64,000 nucleotides of DNA from a virus. Position numbers and translations under genes: made by a program. This document shows positions 15,090 to 21,790 of the stretch, one piece after another (within the stretch, counting starts at the first letter, position 1; each line of letters begins with the position of its first letter). The notes below the pieces were generated by a model. That model searched no databases. It had not been told where the DNA came from and saw only the letters and a program-made list of their open reading frames with translations. Location: positions 57,277-121,276 of the IMG/VR virus record IMGVR_UViG_3300023174_000078; one strand, written 5' to 3'.

Positions 15090-15309
15090 TAATTCTGTCG
15101 ATGATTCTGTCTGGGATTCTGTCAGTAATTCTGTCGACGATTCTGTCTGGGATTCTGTCTGGGATTCTGTCTTTAGTTCTGTCTGGAATTCTGTCTGGGA
15201 TTCTGTCCGTAATTCTGTCAGTGGTTCTGTCTATAATTCTGTGTGGCATTCTGTCCGTGATTCTGTCAGTAATTCTGTCCGTAATAAAATAAATGAAACA
15301 ATCACTTAA
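15073..15309 (+). CDS. Array B member 7
   Basis: 78 residues, 16 units; starts MKQLLNNSV. Contains three WDSV units and its centre repeats the WDSVRNSVSGSVYNSV block of members 1 and 2. Confidence 0.7.
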   Translation: MKQLLNNSVDDSVWDSVSNSVDDSVWDSVWDSVFSSVWNSVWDSVRNSVSGSVYNSVWHSVRDSVSNSVRNKINETIT

Positions 15310-15541
15310 TAATTCTGTCAGCAATTCTGTCTGGAATTCTGTCCGTAATTCTGTCAGTGGTTCTGTCTATAATTCTATCAGTGATTCTGTCCGGTATCCT
15401 GTCAGTAATTCTATCAGTGATTCTGTCCGGTATCCTGTCAGTAATTCTGTCAATGATTCTGTCTGGTATTCTGTCTGGGATTCTGTCCGTAGTTTTGTCA
15501 GTAGTTTTGTCAGTAATAAAATAAATGAAACAATCATTTAG
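15293..15541 (+). CDS. Array B member 8
   Basis: 82 residues, 17 units. Carries an internal direct duplication of the block SDSVRYPVSNS, where RYPV has Pro instead of Ser. Ends NETII, a variant of the common tail. Confidence 0.7.
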   Translation: MKQSLNNSVSNSVWNSVRNSVSGSVYNSISDSVRYPVSNSISDSVRYPVSNSVNDSVWYSVWDSVRSFVSSFVSNKINETII

Positions 15542-15773
15542 TGATTCTGTCTGGGATTCTGTCAATAATTCCGTCCGTGATTCTGTCCGTAATTCTGTCC
15601 GTGGTTCTGCATATAATTATGTCGGTGATTCTGTCTGGCATTCTGTCTGGCATTCTGTCCGTGATTCTGTCCGTAGTTTTGTCTGGGATTCTGTCGGTGG
15701 TTTTGTCTGGGATCCTGTCAGTGATTCTGTCAATGAGTCTGTCCGTAATAAAATAAATGAAACAATCACTTAA
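15525..15773 (+). CDS. Array B member 9
   Basis: 82 residues, 17 units; starts MKQSFSDSV. The most diverse member, with RGSA, YNYV, GGFV and WDPV units. Confidence 0.7.
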   Translation: MKQSFSDSVWDSVNNSVRDSVRNSVRGSAYNYVGDSVWHSVWHSVRDSVRSFVWDSVGGFVWDPVSDSVNESVRNKINETIT

Positions 15774-15879
15774 TAATTCTGTCAGTGGTTCTGTCTGGGA
15801 TTCTGTCAGTAATTCTGTCAGTAATTCTGTCAATAATTCTGTCAGTGATTCTGTCAGTGGTTCTGTCTGGGATTCTGTC
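15724..15879 (+). repeat. 156-bp exact copy of 14856-15011
   Basis: Offset 868 bp, spanning the end of members 5/9, the junction, and the first eight units of members 6/10. Identity ends where GGTGAT (member 6) meets TGTAAT (member 10). Confidence 0.85.
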
Positions 15880-16017
15880 TGTAATTCTGTCTGGGATTCT
15901 GTCTGGAATTTTGTCTATAATTCTGTCTGGAATTCTGTCAGTGGTTCTGTCAGGGATTCTGTCTGGCATTCTGTCTGGGCTTCTGTCAGTAATAAAATAA
16001 ATGAAACAATCACTTAA
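15757..16017 (+). CDS. Array B member 10
   Basis: 86 residues, 18 units; the longest member. The 156 bp at 15724-15879 is an exact copy of 14856-15011, so unequal recombination within the array has happened recently. Confidence 0.7.
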   Translation: MKQSLNNSVSGSVWDSVSNSVSNSVNNSVSDSVSGSVWDSVCNSVWDSVWNFVYNSVWNSVSGSVRDSVWHSVWASVSNKINETIT

Positions 16018-16150
16018 TAATTCTGTCCATAGTTTTGTCAGAGATTCTGTCAGAGATTCTGTCTGGGATTCTGTCTGTCATTCTGTCTATAATTCTGTCC
16101 GTAATAAAATAAATGAAACTACACGATTACAAATTAGAACCTCAAAATGA
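16001..16150 (+). CDS. Array B member 11 (last, with altered tail)
   Basis: 49 residues, 8 units. After the common NKINET it runs on for nine residues into the next gene and stops at TGA 16148-16150, overlapping that gene by 38 bp. The C-terminus is therefore not the normal NETIT. Confidence 0.6.
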   Translation: MKQSLNNSVHSFVRDSVRDSVWDSVCHSVYNSVRNKINETTRLQIRTSK

Positions 16151-16541
16151 AACATTAGCTGTACTACGTAAACATGGTTTCAATTTGTCGCGCATGATTG
16201 CCTACAGCAAATCTACATACTTATCAATGCATCCGGAGCATCAAGTAGTGTTCAATGCCAATATTTTTACTCCGCAAGGTAAAGCTTGGTGGGGTGACTT
16301 GGATCTAACGAAAGATTCAGAAAATCTACAGCTTGCAGCTGCCGATATCGGTTCCACTTTATACGTGCTACGTGAATCGGATGGTCGCTTTGGCAATGAG
16401 CAGCGTACTGTGTCAGAATTAGAAAAATTAGCCGTCAAGAAATTTGAAGTTAAGTCAAAACAAAAAAAATCAATTCAAACATGTCTACAATCTTTAGCAT
16501 CCAAGGTAACACAATTTTTCTCCGCGACCCGGAGGCGATGA
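16113..16541 (+). CDS. Hypothetical protein started by an array B junction
   Basis: 142 residues. The ATG is set in the same AATAAAATAAATGAAAC context as every array member and lies 112 bp (12 x 9 + 4) from the previous array ATG, so this gene inherits the array's start signal; after MKLHDY the protein is unrelated to the repeats. Soluble, no recognised domain. The 3' end overlaps the following AAA ATPase gene by 61 bp, so its last 20 residues may be incidental. Confidence 0.65.
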   Translation: MKLHDYKLEPQNETLAVLRKHGFNLSRMIAYSKSTYLSMHPEHQVVFNANIFTPQGKAWWGDLDLTKDSENLQLAAADIGSTLYVLRESDGRFGNEQRTVSELEKLAVKKFEVKSKQKKSIQTCLQSLASKVTQFFSATRRR

Positions 16542-17581
16542 ATTTCCACGATAAGCTTCCACCGGAAGTTTACGCGATTAAAGAGCACCCTATCACTGAG
16601 GAGTTGTTTTTAGATAAGATTGATTGTTTTAATATACCGCACAAGAGATACGGTAATAATGACAGGTACGCCCAACGTATCTTGAACAGCTTCAAGCTAC
16701 GCAATCAAGCGACCGGTGTTCTCTTGTGTGGGGAGAAGGGGTCCGGTAAGTCGCTACTTGCCAAAACTCTAGCCAATATCGCGCAAGCAGAGGGGTTGCC
16801 AGTTATCGTGGTTAACACACCACGCACTGGTGACGCTTTCTTCCAGCTTATTCAGCGGATTGAGCAGCCCGCTATTATTCTCTTTGATGAGTTCGAGAAG
16901 GTGTACGACTCAGACAAACAGAAAGAAGTTCTGACGCTGCTTGACGGCATCTATCCGTCCAATAAATTGTATGTCTTCACGGTCAACGATAAGTGGAAGC
17001 TGGATGTGAACATGCGCAACCGCCCCGGACGTATTTTCTATTCCATTGACTACAAAGGCATCGAAGAAAAGTTTATTCGTGAGTACTGCGAAGACAATTT
17101 GAATGATAAGTCGCAGGTCGACCATATCGTTCGTATCAACACACTGTTCAGTGCGTTTAATTTTGATATGCTGCAGGCTTTGGTTGAGGAAATGAATCGT
17201 TATAATGAAGATCCATTTGAGGCGATTCAGTTGCTGAATATCAAACCCGAGTACGAAGATGCCACAACCTTCACTACGTTTATTTCCGTCGATGGTACGC
17301 CTGATTCGCATATCACATGTGACCGGGACTTTAATGGTAAGCCTTTGGGCGACCGTGTGAAAATCTATTACCATAAGTATAGGCGTCTGGATATTTCCAA
17401 GGAACACTGTGATAACGAAGCCGACTGGCTGTCCGCTGAGTTTGTTCCAACGGATTTGGTTTCCGTCAGTAAGGACGGTAAAACTTTCTTGTTTAAGAAT
17501 AGCAAAGGCGAATCTGTTACGCTGCAAGCTAAAAAGAGTGATACCGCATTCGATTACCGCACTTTCGCTTACGCGAGCTAG
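16481..17581 (+). CDS. AAA+ ATPase
   Basis: 366 residues. Walker A GEKGSGKS (84-91), Walker B IILFDEFEK (132-140), a sensor-1-like YVFTVNDK, then VNMRNRPGRIFYSIDYKG, in which the Arg/Pro/Gly motif resembles the second region of homology of FtsH-like and related AAA proteins. About 100 C-terminal residues form an additional basic beta-rich domain. Substrate unknown; remodelling of a protein or nucleoprotein complex is the general family role. Codon use is more GC-rich than in the small genes around it. It precedes a DUF6745-like gene and a GC-rich gene and may function with them. Confidence 0.85.
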   Translation: MSTIFSIQGNTIFLRDPEAMNFHDKLPPEVYAIKEHPITEELFLDKIDCFNIPHKRYGNNDRYAQRILNSFKLRNQATGVLLCGEKGSGKSLLAKTLANIAQAEGLPVIVVNTPRTGDAFFQLIQRIEQPAIILFDEFEKVYDSDKQKEVLTLLDGIYPSNKLYVFTVNDKWKLDVNMRNRPGRIFYSIDYKGIEEKFIREYCEDNLNDKSQVDHIVRINTLFSAFNFDMLQALVEEMNRYNEDPFEAIQLLNIKPEYEDATTFTTFISVDGTPDSHITCDRDFNGKPLGDRVKIYYHKYRRLDISKEHCDNEADWLSAEFVPTDLVSVSKDGKTFLFKNSKGESVTLQAKKSDTAFDYRTFAYAS

Positions 17582-17628
17582 TGTGCATTAAAAACAAATC
17601 AAACAAATTAAACAAAAGTCATACAATC

Positions 17629-18666
17629 ATGGACGCGAAACAGCAAAAAGAAAAGATCTCCGAACTCACTCCTGAGCAAAAGGCTAAGATGCCAGAATAT
17701 GTTAAGAAGTGGATTGCTATCGGCAACGACACTTCCCGGTTGAATTATGATCGTACTGTCGACATCATTCATGCGGTTCAGAAGCACATCCTGAAGAAAG
17801 AACCTACTCCGGTTTTGATCTTTGATAACCCCATGGAGGCCTGGGTAGCGTGTAACTATGCCGCACACGGTCACAAGGTTAATGAACTCAAGAACTGTGT
17901 GGAGGAGTTCTTCAGTGGAAAGAAACCCAAGTGGAAACTTGGTCAGTATGTTTCACCCTATCTCAATGGGTCATTCGCAGCACCAACGTTCGCCTTCTAC
18001 GACTTTTTCAAGTTCGAGTTGGGCGTTTCGTTTGACACTACCGGTACGCCAGTCGCAGCTGCGCAAGACAACAGCGCGCTTAGCGTGGATGAACTGTATG
18101 AGATCTGGAAGAGCACCACAGAGCTTGGACTGATCTATCCAATTCACGACGTCCAAGGTGCAGCACAGGATATGTGTATCGTGTCTCAAAAACCATCGCG
18201 GGTAAAAGTTAATGAAGCCGGTGTCGTACACTGCGATGGCGCTGTTGCCATTGAGTACGAGGGGCATGGCGATATCAAGATTTATGCGCTCAATGGTGTG
18301 ACTGTTCCTGATTGGTTGGCTTTGACGCCAGCCCAGAACATCCCCGTCGAGCGGATACACGAAATTAAAAATGCAGACATTAAAGCCGAGTTTGTTCGCA
18401 AGATCGGTGTTGAGCGTTTGCTTGACATGGGAAGCAAAGTGGACTCTTATGAGGCTCATTCTGATGAGTGGTGGCACAAGTCGCAATACGAGCTTTGGGA
18501 TATGCACAACCTGTTTCCTAATGTTGAGTACGCCCCACACCTCAAGATGCTGAATCAGACGACCAAAATCTGGCACGTTGAGGCTGTATCTCCTAGTTGC
18601 AGAACAATCGAAGATGCGTTGAAAGACCGGTATGGTCGCAATGTTGACATCATTGAAATCGCCTAA
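17629..18666 (+). CDS. DUF6745-like protein
   Basis: 345 residues from ATG 17629, behind an A/C-rich leader; a GTG at 17581 is rejected because it lies against the previous stop. Features of the family are the N-terminal KWIAIGNDTSRLNYDRTVD, a Trp-rich middle, and VVHCDGAVAIEYEGHGDIKIYALNGVTVPDW, which matches the 'GP-A-x-x-Y-x-D-G...Y-x-x-H/N-G-x-x-VP' segment. Domain function unknown. A terminator-like hairpin follows, so the ATPase and this gene probably form one unit. Confidence 0.65.
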   Translation: MDAKQQKEKISELTPEQKAKMPEYVKKWIAIGNDTSRLNYDRTVDIIHAVQKHILKKEPTPVLIFDNPMEAWVACNYAAHGHKVNELKNCVEEFFSGKKPKWKLGQYVSPYLNGSFAAPTFAFYDFFKFELGVSFDTTGTPVAAAQDNSALSVDELYEIWKSTTELGLIYPIHDVQGAAQDMCIVSQKPSRVKVNEAGVVHCDGAVAIEYEGHGDIKIYALNGVTVPDWLALTPAQNIPVERIHEIKNADIKAEFVRKIGVERLLDMGSKVDSYEAHSDEWWHKSQYELWDMHNLFPNVEYAPHLKMLNQTTKIWHVEAVSPSCRTIEDALKDRYGRNVDIIEIA

Positions 18667-18676
18667 ATAAATTACG

Positions 18677-18700
18677 GGGCAATAAATAAACCTATTGCCC
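18677..18700 (+). terminator. Intrinsic terminator
   Basis: GGGCAATA (18677-18684) pairs with TATTGCCC (18693-18700) across an 8-nt loop, 11 bp after the preceding stop; TATTTAAAAA follows. Ends the ATPase/DUF6745 unit. Confidence 0.6.
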
Positions 18701-18746
18701 TATTTAAAAAAACAAAGCACCGTAACACAAATCAGACGCTAACAAC

Positions 18747-19115
18747 ATGTCAAAATCCAAAGCAACCAAGTCCAAAGTCAATTCCAACGCCGCGCGCGCA
18801 ATCCTTCACGGCGAGTGCGGTATCGTACAATCCCCCATCCCCGAGGATGCCACCGCCGTCAAGATCAAGGACAACTGCTTGATCCTGGCCGACTCCGAAA
18901 CCACGGGTAACCACCACGTTCTCGACGTCTTGCCGGGCGTTGAAGTCCTGGAGAAGGAAGGGAAGCGTTTTATGCGCAATTCCGTCCCCGCCCAGGTCCG
19001 CTGCTTACACACGGACCGGCACGATGCCCTCGTCGTACCCCCCGGTGAATGGGAGTTCATCATCGCTCAGGAGTTCGACTACTTCGAAATGAGCAAGCGC
19101 AATGTCCGCGACTAA
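18747..19115 (+). CDS. Conserved phage protein, GC-rich and probably highly expressed
   Basis: 122 residues. The Lys/Ser-rich start is followed by a beta-rich domain with AILHGECGIVQSPIPEDATAVKI, ETTGNHHVLD and RCLHTDRHDALVVPPGEWEF, a pattern I associate with a conserved phage hypothetical. No catalytic motif is assigned. Codons are strongly C/G-ending (ATC, AAG, GTC, CCC), unlike the surrounding AT-rich genes; this suggests high expression or recent acquisition. It has its own A/C-rich leader between two hairpins. Confidence 0.7.
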   Translation: MSKSKATKSKVNSNAARAILHGECGIVQSPIPEDATAVKIKDNCLILADSETTGNHHVLDVLPGVEVLEKEGKRFMRNSVPAQVRCLHTDRHDALVVPPGEWEFIIAQEFDYFEMSKRNVRD

Positions 19116-19272
19116 GCTCCTGGACTCGCTCTTGCTCGAGCTTGAGGATACTTGGGGATATACCCGGGAAGAACTCAGTGATATTCAAGATAAGCTGCTA
19201 GTGTTTGCTAGCACTGTTTCTATTAGTACGACTATGTCCGAAGAAGTGCAGAAATTAGCTGAAGACTTATAA
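19102..19272 (+). CDS. Small acidic protein
   Basis: 56 residues (MSATKLLDSLLLELED...), overlapping the previous gene by 14 bp and ending 10 bp before a strong hairpin. Leu/Glu/Asp-rich, predicted helical. No family recognised. The overlap and the terminator support it as a genuine second cistron. Confidence 0.55.
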   Translation: MSATKLLDSLLLELEDTWGYTREELSDIQDKLLVFASTVSISTTMSEEVQKLAEDL

Positions 19273-19282
19273 TTGATTATGC

Positions 19283-19314
19283 GCCCAGGTGTTGTGTAAA
19301 TGCAGCACCTGGGC
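19283..19314 (+). terminator. Terminator-like hairpin
   Basis: GCCCAGGTG (19283-19291) pairs with CACCTGGGC (19306-19314); the stem can be extended inward through a G-bulge. It closes the 18747-19272 unit. The following bases (CTTATC) are not T-rich. Confidence 0.55.
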
Positions 19315-19371
19315 CTTATCAAATAGTGCTTGCGTCTATTTTTTTATTTATTAGCAGCCTTCTGTTCCGTT

Positions 19372-19635
19372 ATGAGTAGTAATGTAATCAAAAAAGAAAC
19401 TAAATTTGCGTACAGACACAGGCCCACAGGTAATTGGGTAGTGTTTGATTTTTTTATTTTTAATGAACCATACCTCTTTTTGGTTGATGAATTTGTTCCG
19501 GCGGCTGCTTACAGCGCGAGGAATGTCATCGAAGAAGACTTTGATCGTAGCATATTACGCGCGCTTACGTTACAATCCAAAAATAAAGAAGATTTTGACT
19601 TGTTAGAGATCGAAGTTCAATATACTATTAATTGA
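19372..19635 (+). CDS. Conserved small phage protein
   Basis: 87 residues from ATG 19372. A TTG at 19330 would add a hydrophobic N-terminus but is a weaker choice. Pattern FAYRHRPTGNWVVFDFF...EPYLFLVDEF, then DFDLLEIEVQYTI is one seen in conserved phage hypotheticals. Beta-rich, function unknown. Confidence 0.6.
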   Translation: MSSNVIKKETKFAYRHRPTGNWVVFDFFIFNEPYLFLVDEFVPAAAYSARNVIEEDFDRSILRALTLQSKNKEDFDLLEIEVQYTIN

Positions 19636-19636
19636 T

Positions 19637-19915
19637 ATGACTGAAAAAGAATTCATTGTGTGGTTGCATGGCTATTTAGAAATTAGTGGTGCAAAGACCT
19701 TAGGCGAAAAAGAATTACAGGTGATTCGAGATCATCTGGATAAATTCTTTGTTAAAGTTACACCTGACCGCAGTACCCCAACGGATATCCCAGATTCCCC
19801 CGGTATTAATTTACCGCATGTTACGTGGCCGCAACCTTCGACTACACCGTTACCTTATATTTACACCGTTACCTTATATTCCAACTCTGCCTTTCCAACC
19901 TTGGCCTTGGGCTGA
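19637..19915 (+). CDS. Conserved small phage protein with a frameshifted C-terminus
   Basis: 92 residues. The start MTEKEFIVWLHGYLE and LGEKELQVIRDHLDKF is a common phage pattern. A perfect 19-bp tandem duplication (19843-19880) shifts the frame; with one copy removed, the frame would continue as PTLPFQPWPWADPTKIICT to the TGA at 19968-19970, a Pro/Trp-rich ending. The present ending (LALG-stop) is thus probably mutant, unless the duplication is a sequencing or assembly artefact. Confidence 0.65.
   Translation: MTEKEFIVWLHGYLEISGAKTLGEKELQVIRDHLDKFFVKVTPDRSTPTDIPDSPGINLPHVTWPQPSTTPLPYIYTVTLYSNSAFPTLALG
19843..19880 (+). repeat. Perfect 19-bp tandem duplication
   Basis: TACACCGTTACCTTATATT at 19843-19861 is repeated exactly at 19862-19880. 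Because 19 is not a multiple of three it changes the frame of the surrounding gene. Confidence 0.95.
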
Positions 19916-19984
19916 TCCGACAAAAATTATTTGCACGACCGCAACTGACGGGACTCAAACCTATTGTTGATTTGTATCTAGCGT

Positions 19985-20875
19985 ATGGCCATTGTTTTTT
20001 ACATCAGAGGGTTGTTTCATGAGAACAACCTCACGACTCATTCTGGTGTAGATAACAAAATATATTATGATATCTTTAATAAGATATACAACTACGATAT
20101 TCTGCAGTACAGAAGAGAAGTAAATGAAATACAAAGAATAAATTTAGCGCAAATTGGATGCCGTGTTATCGTGAACGCACATCCGTATGCGCCTCAGCCA
20201 TTGGCGCAGCGTCCGTCTTATGTCGTGATTCCGAGTTATGTGCATGACCAGCTCATGTCATTAGCTGACGATGATATACTCATTCCTTTAGATGATGACG
20301 ATTGGATTTCGCCTGCTATCCTAGATTATCCTTTTGACGTTGACGCGCTTAATATTTGGGGTGCTGGTTGTGTAATGAAAAAAGCGCCACATTACAGCCC
20401 TATATCTATTTGTGATCCTTTAAGTGTCGATGCTGATTTGCGGGATCCTGAAAACATAAAAATATGTCGCAGTCTTTTATCTAATTGTTACGGTGTACCG
20501 GCCAAATTCATTAAATCTCTAATTACAAATACACATATTCGTGAACGTAATTACAGATTGAAAGAGATACTACAGCGGCATTCATTGGTGCGGTCAACTA
20601 TCCGCACGCATAAAATTATCAGTAAAGAAAATATACAGCCTGTTCATTTGGCTGTATATGTGCGCCACCTTGGTAACATCACATCATTAAAACAGTGGGT
20701 AACATTGGGTACAGACATTGATCAGATAAAAGCTTTGGTTACTGCTCAACTCGGTAAGCATATACTTAATACAGTGACTGATAGCAGTCTGTGGTTTTCC
20801 GAATATCAGAATAAACTAATTGATTTGAACACGTATGTAATAAACAATATGCGAAACAATATGCGCCTGTCATAA
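19985..20875 (+). CDS. GT2-like glycosyltransferase
   Basis: 296 residues. The core motif ADDDILIPLDDDDWISPAILD carries the acidic cluster typical of GT-A enzymes (metal/nucleotide-sugar DxD). Upstream segments include QRINLAQIGCRVIVNAHPY and YVVIPSYVHDQLM. The protein resembles rhamnosyltransferase-type GT2 proteins, but the donor is unknown. It precedes a tRNA cluster. Confidence 0.65.
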   Translation: MAIVFYIRGLFHENNLTTHSGVDNKIYYDIFNKIYNYDILQYRREVNEIQRINLAQIGCRVIVNAHPYAPQPLAQRPSYVVIPSYVHDQLMSLADDDILIPLDDDDWISPAILDYPFDVDALNIWGAGCVMKKAPHYSPISICDPLSVDADLRDPENIKICRSLLSNCYGVPAKFIKSLITNTHIRERNYRLKEILQRHSLVRSTIRTHKIISKENIQPVHLAVYVRHLGNITSLKQWVTLGTDIDQIKALVTAQLGKHILNTVTDSSLWFSEYQNKLIDLNTYVINNMRNNMRLS

Positions 20876-20880
20876 TAATT

Positions 20881-20955
20881 GCCTTCGTAGCTCAGTGGTA
20901 GAGCGGCTACTTTGTAAGTAGCGGGTCGGGGGTTCGAATCCCTCCGCAGGCTCCA
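20881..20955 (+). tRNA. tRNA-Thr (anticodon UGU)
   Basis: 75 nt with encoded CCA. Acceptor GCCTTCG/CGCAGGC (one mismatch at 5-68), anticodon loop TTTGTAA giving TGT, T-arm GGGGG-TTCGAAT-CCCTC. It is separated from tRNA-Lys by a single base. Confidence 0.9.
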
Positions 20956-20956
20956 T

Positions 20957-21031
20957 GCTCCGGTAGCTCAATGGTAGAGCAGTACCCTTTTAAGGTATTT
21001 GTTGCAGGTTCGAGCCCTTCCCGGAGTACCA
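20957..21031 (+). tRNA. tRNA-Lys (anticodon UUU)
   Basis: 75 nt with encoded CCA. Acceptor GCTCCGG/CCGGAGT, anticodon stem GTACC/GGTAT with loop CTTTTAA giving TTT. T-stem has one mismatch. Part of a three-tRNA cluster. Confidence 0.88.
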
Positions 21032-21074
21032 TTTTTCATTGGCGTATCGCCAAGAACAAAGTAGAGTAACATAT

Positions 21075-21149
21075 TCCCGGGTAGCTCAGCGGTAGAGCGA
21101 ACGGCTGTTAACCGTTAAGTCGTAGGTTCAAGCCCTACCCTGGGAGCCA
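21075..21149 (+). tRNA. tRNA-Asn (anticodon GUU)
   Basis: 75 nt with encoded CCA. Acceptor TCCCGGG/CCTGGGA, anticodon stem AACGG/CCGTT with loop CTGTTAA giving GTT, T-arm GTAGG-TTCAAGC-CCTAC. Confidence 0.9.
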
Positions 21150-21167
21150 ATAATTTATTTTAATTTT

Positions 21168-21629
21168 ATGCCTGCAATCAAAACATACGATAGAAACCAT
21201 GTATTAAAGACCATTGGCGCGCACGGTATTAGGTTAAATGGTGTTTGCTTAATGGACGCCGAATATGTTTACCTGGATGCAAACAAAGTGGAGCAATTTT
21301 TTTGGGAGTTATCCATGCAGGTGATTTCTACGTTGCAAAGCTGGCAGGAAAACTACCGAGATTGCGACAAGTATTCTCGTGTCGTGCAGGCATTAGGACA
21401 AATGTCCCACGCATTACAATGGGGCGATAAACAGAGTAAACCAGCCGGACTAGCGTTGGGTGTGTTTAACTATGTAGATAAAAAAATAGGCCCGCACTCC
21501 ATTAATTGTGCCATTGTCAAAACGCCCGACAAAGATGAATTTAAATTAAAGTTTTTCGAACCACAATCCGCTAAAGAGATAGCGCTGACACCCGCAGAAA
21601 TTCAAAGCACCTTTTTAATTTTGTTATGA
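21168..21629 (+). CDS. Hypothetical protein
   Basis: 153 residues, soluble, mixed alpha/beta, with a central Trp/Gln-rich helix (EQFFWELSMQVISTLQSWQ). Its TGA overlaps the ATG of a lipoprotein gene (ATGA). No known family, though fold order (helix then five short strands) is compatible with a small papain-like or adaptor domain; this is speculative. Confidence 0.6.
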   Translation: MPAIKTYDRNHVLKTIGAHGIRLNGVCLMDAEYVYLDANKVEQFFWELSMQVISTLQSWQENYRDCDKYSRVVQALGQMSHALQWGDKQSKPAGLALGVFNYVDKKIGPHSINCAIVKTPDKDEFKLKFFEPQSAKEIALTPAEIQSTFLILL

Positions 21630-21790
21630 AAAAGTATATCATTTCCTTGTTGTGTTTATTTACCGTCGCATCCTGCGTGCAGAGAGAAGAGGTTAAGTTC
21701 AAGTTACCTAATGTTCCTTACGCTATATCCGGAAAAGCAGCTATGAGTAAACATGAGTTTACGTTTCCGGTTGTACCTTATGCCAAATAA
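21626..21790 (+). CDS. Small lipoprotein
   Basis: 54 residues. Lys-Lys start, hydrophobic core YIISLLCLFTVASC with a good lipobox (VASC; Cys 17), then a short polar mature part of 38 residues rich in Pro and Val. Expected to be lipid-anchored to the inner or outer membrane. Overlaps both neighbours (4 bp and 11 bp). Could be an o-spanin-like or superinfection-exclusion lipoprotein; the sequence does not decide. Confidence 0.65.
   Translation: MKKYIISLLCLFTVASCVQREEVKFKLPNVPYAISGKAAMSKHEFTFPVVPYAK

Larger units (their letters stand above)
14029..16150 (+). repeat. Array B: about 150 copies of a 12-bp unit in eleven overlapping small ORFs
   Basis: The unit is NNN(R)(N)TTCTGTC in 12-bp steps, giving x-(D/N)-S-V. 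The SV codons TCT GTC are nearly invariant; the first codon alternates among TGG, CGT/CGG, AGT, TAT, TTT, AAT, CAT, and the second mostly GAT or AAT. ORFs begin ATGAAACRATCACTTAA and end by the same 17 bases read in another frame (NETIT-stop), preceded by AATAAAATAA. Distances between successive ATGs are 196, 148, 172, 172, 172, 184, 220, 232, 232, 244 and (to the next gene) 112 bp: all equal 12n+4, so each junction moves the frame by one. No spacers, so it is not CRISPR. Confidence 0.95.

Noticed and set aside
14382-15969. Long minus-strand ORFs with DRI(T/P) repeats and plus-strand ILS repeats across array B
   Set aside because: They are by-products of a stop-free 12-bp repeat; they share no start context or consistent ends, whereas the DSV frame has conserved starts and stops in all eleven units. 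Kept only as an observation.
14029-16150. CRISPR array
   Set aside because: The unit is 12 bp with no spacers and is continuous coding sequence; no cas genes are nearby.
17581-17628. GTG start adding 16 residues to the DUF6745-like protein
   Set aside because: The extension is the A/C-rich leader itself (KNKSNKLNKS); leaders of this kind precede other starts in the window.
16910-18576. Two minus-strand ORFs of about 200 codons (16910-17527, 17971-18576)
   Set aside because: They are antisense to the AAA ATPase and the DUF6745-like gene, whose family motifs are clear; codon bias of the real genes keeps the antisense frame open.
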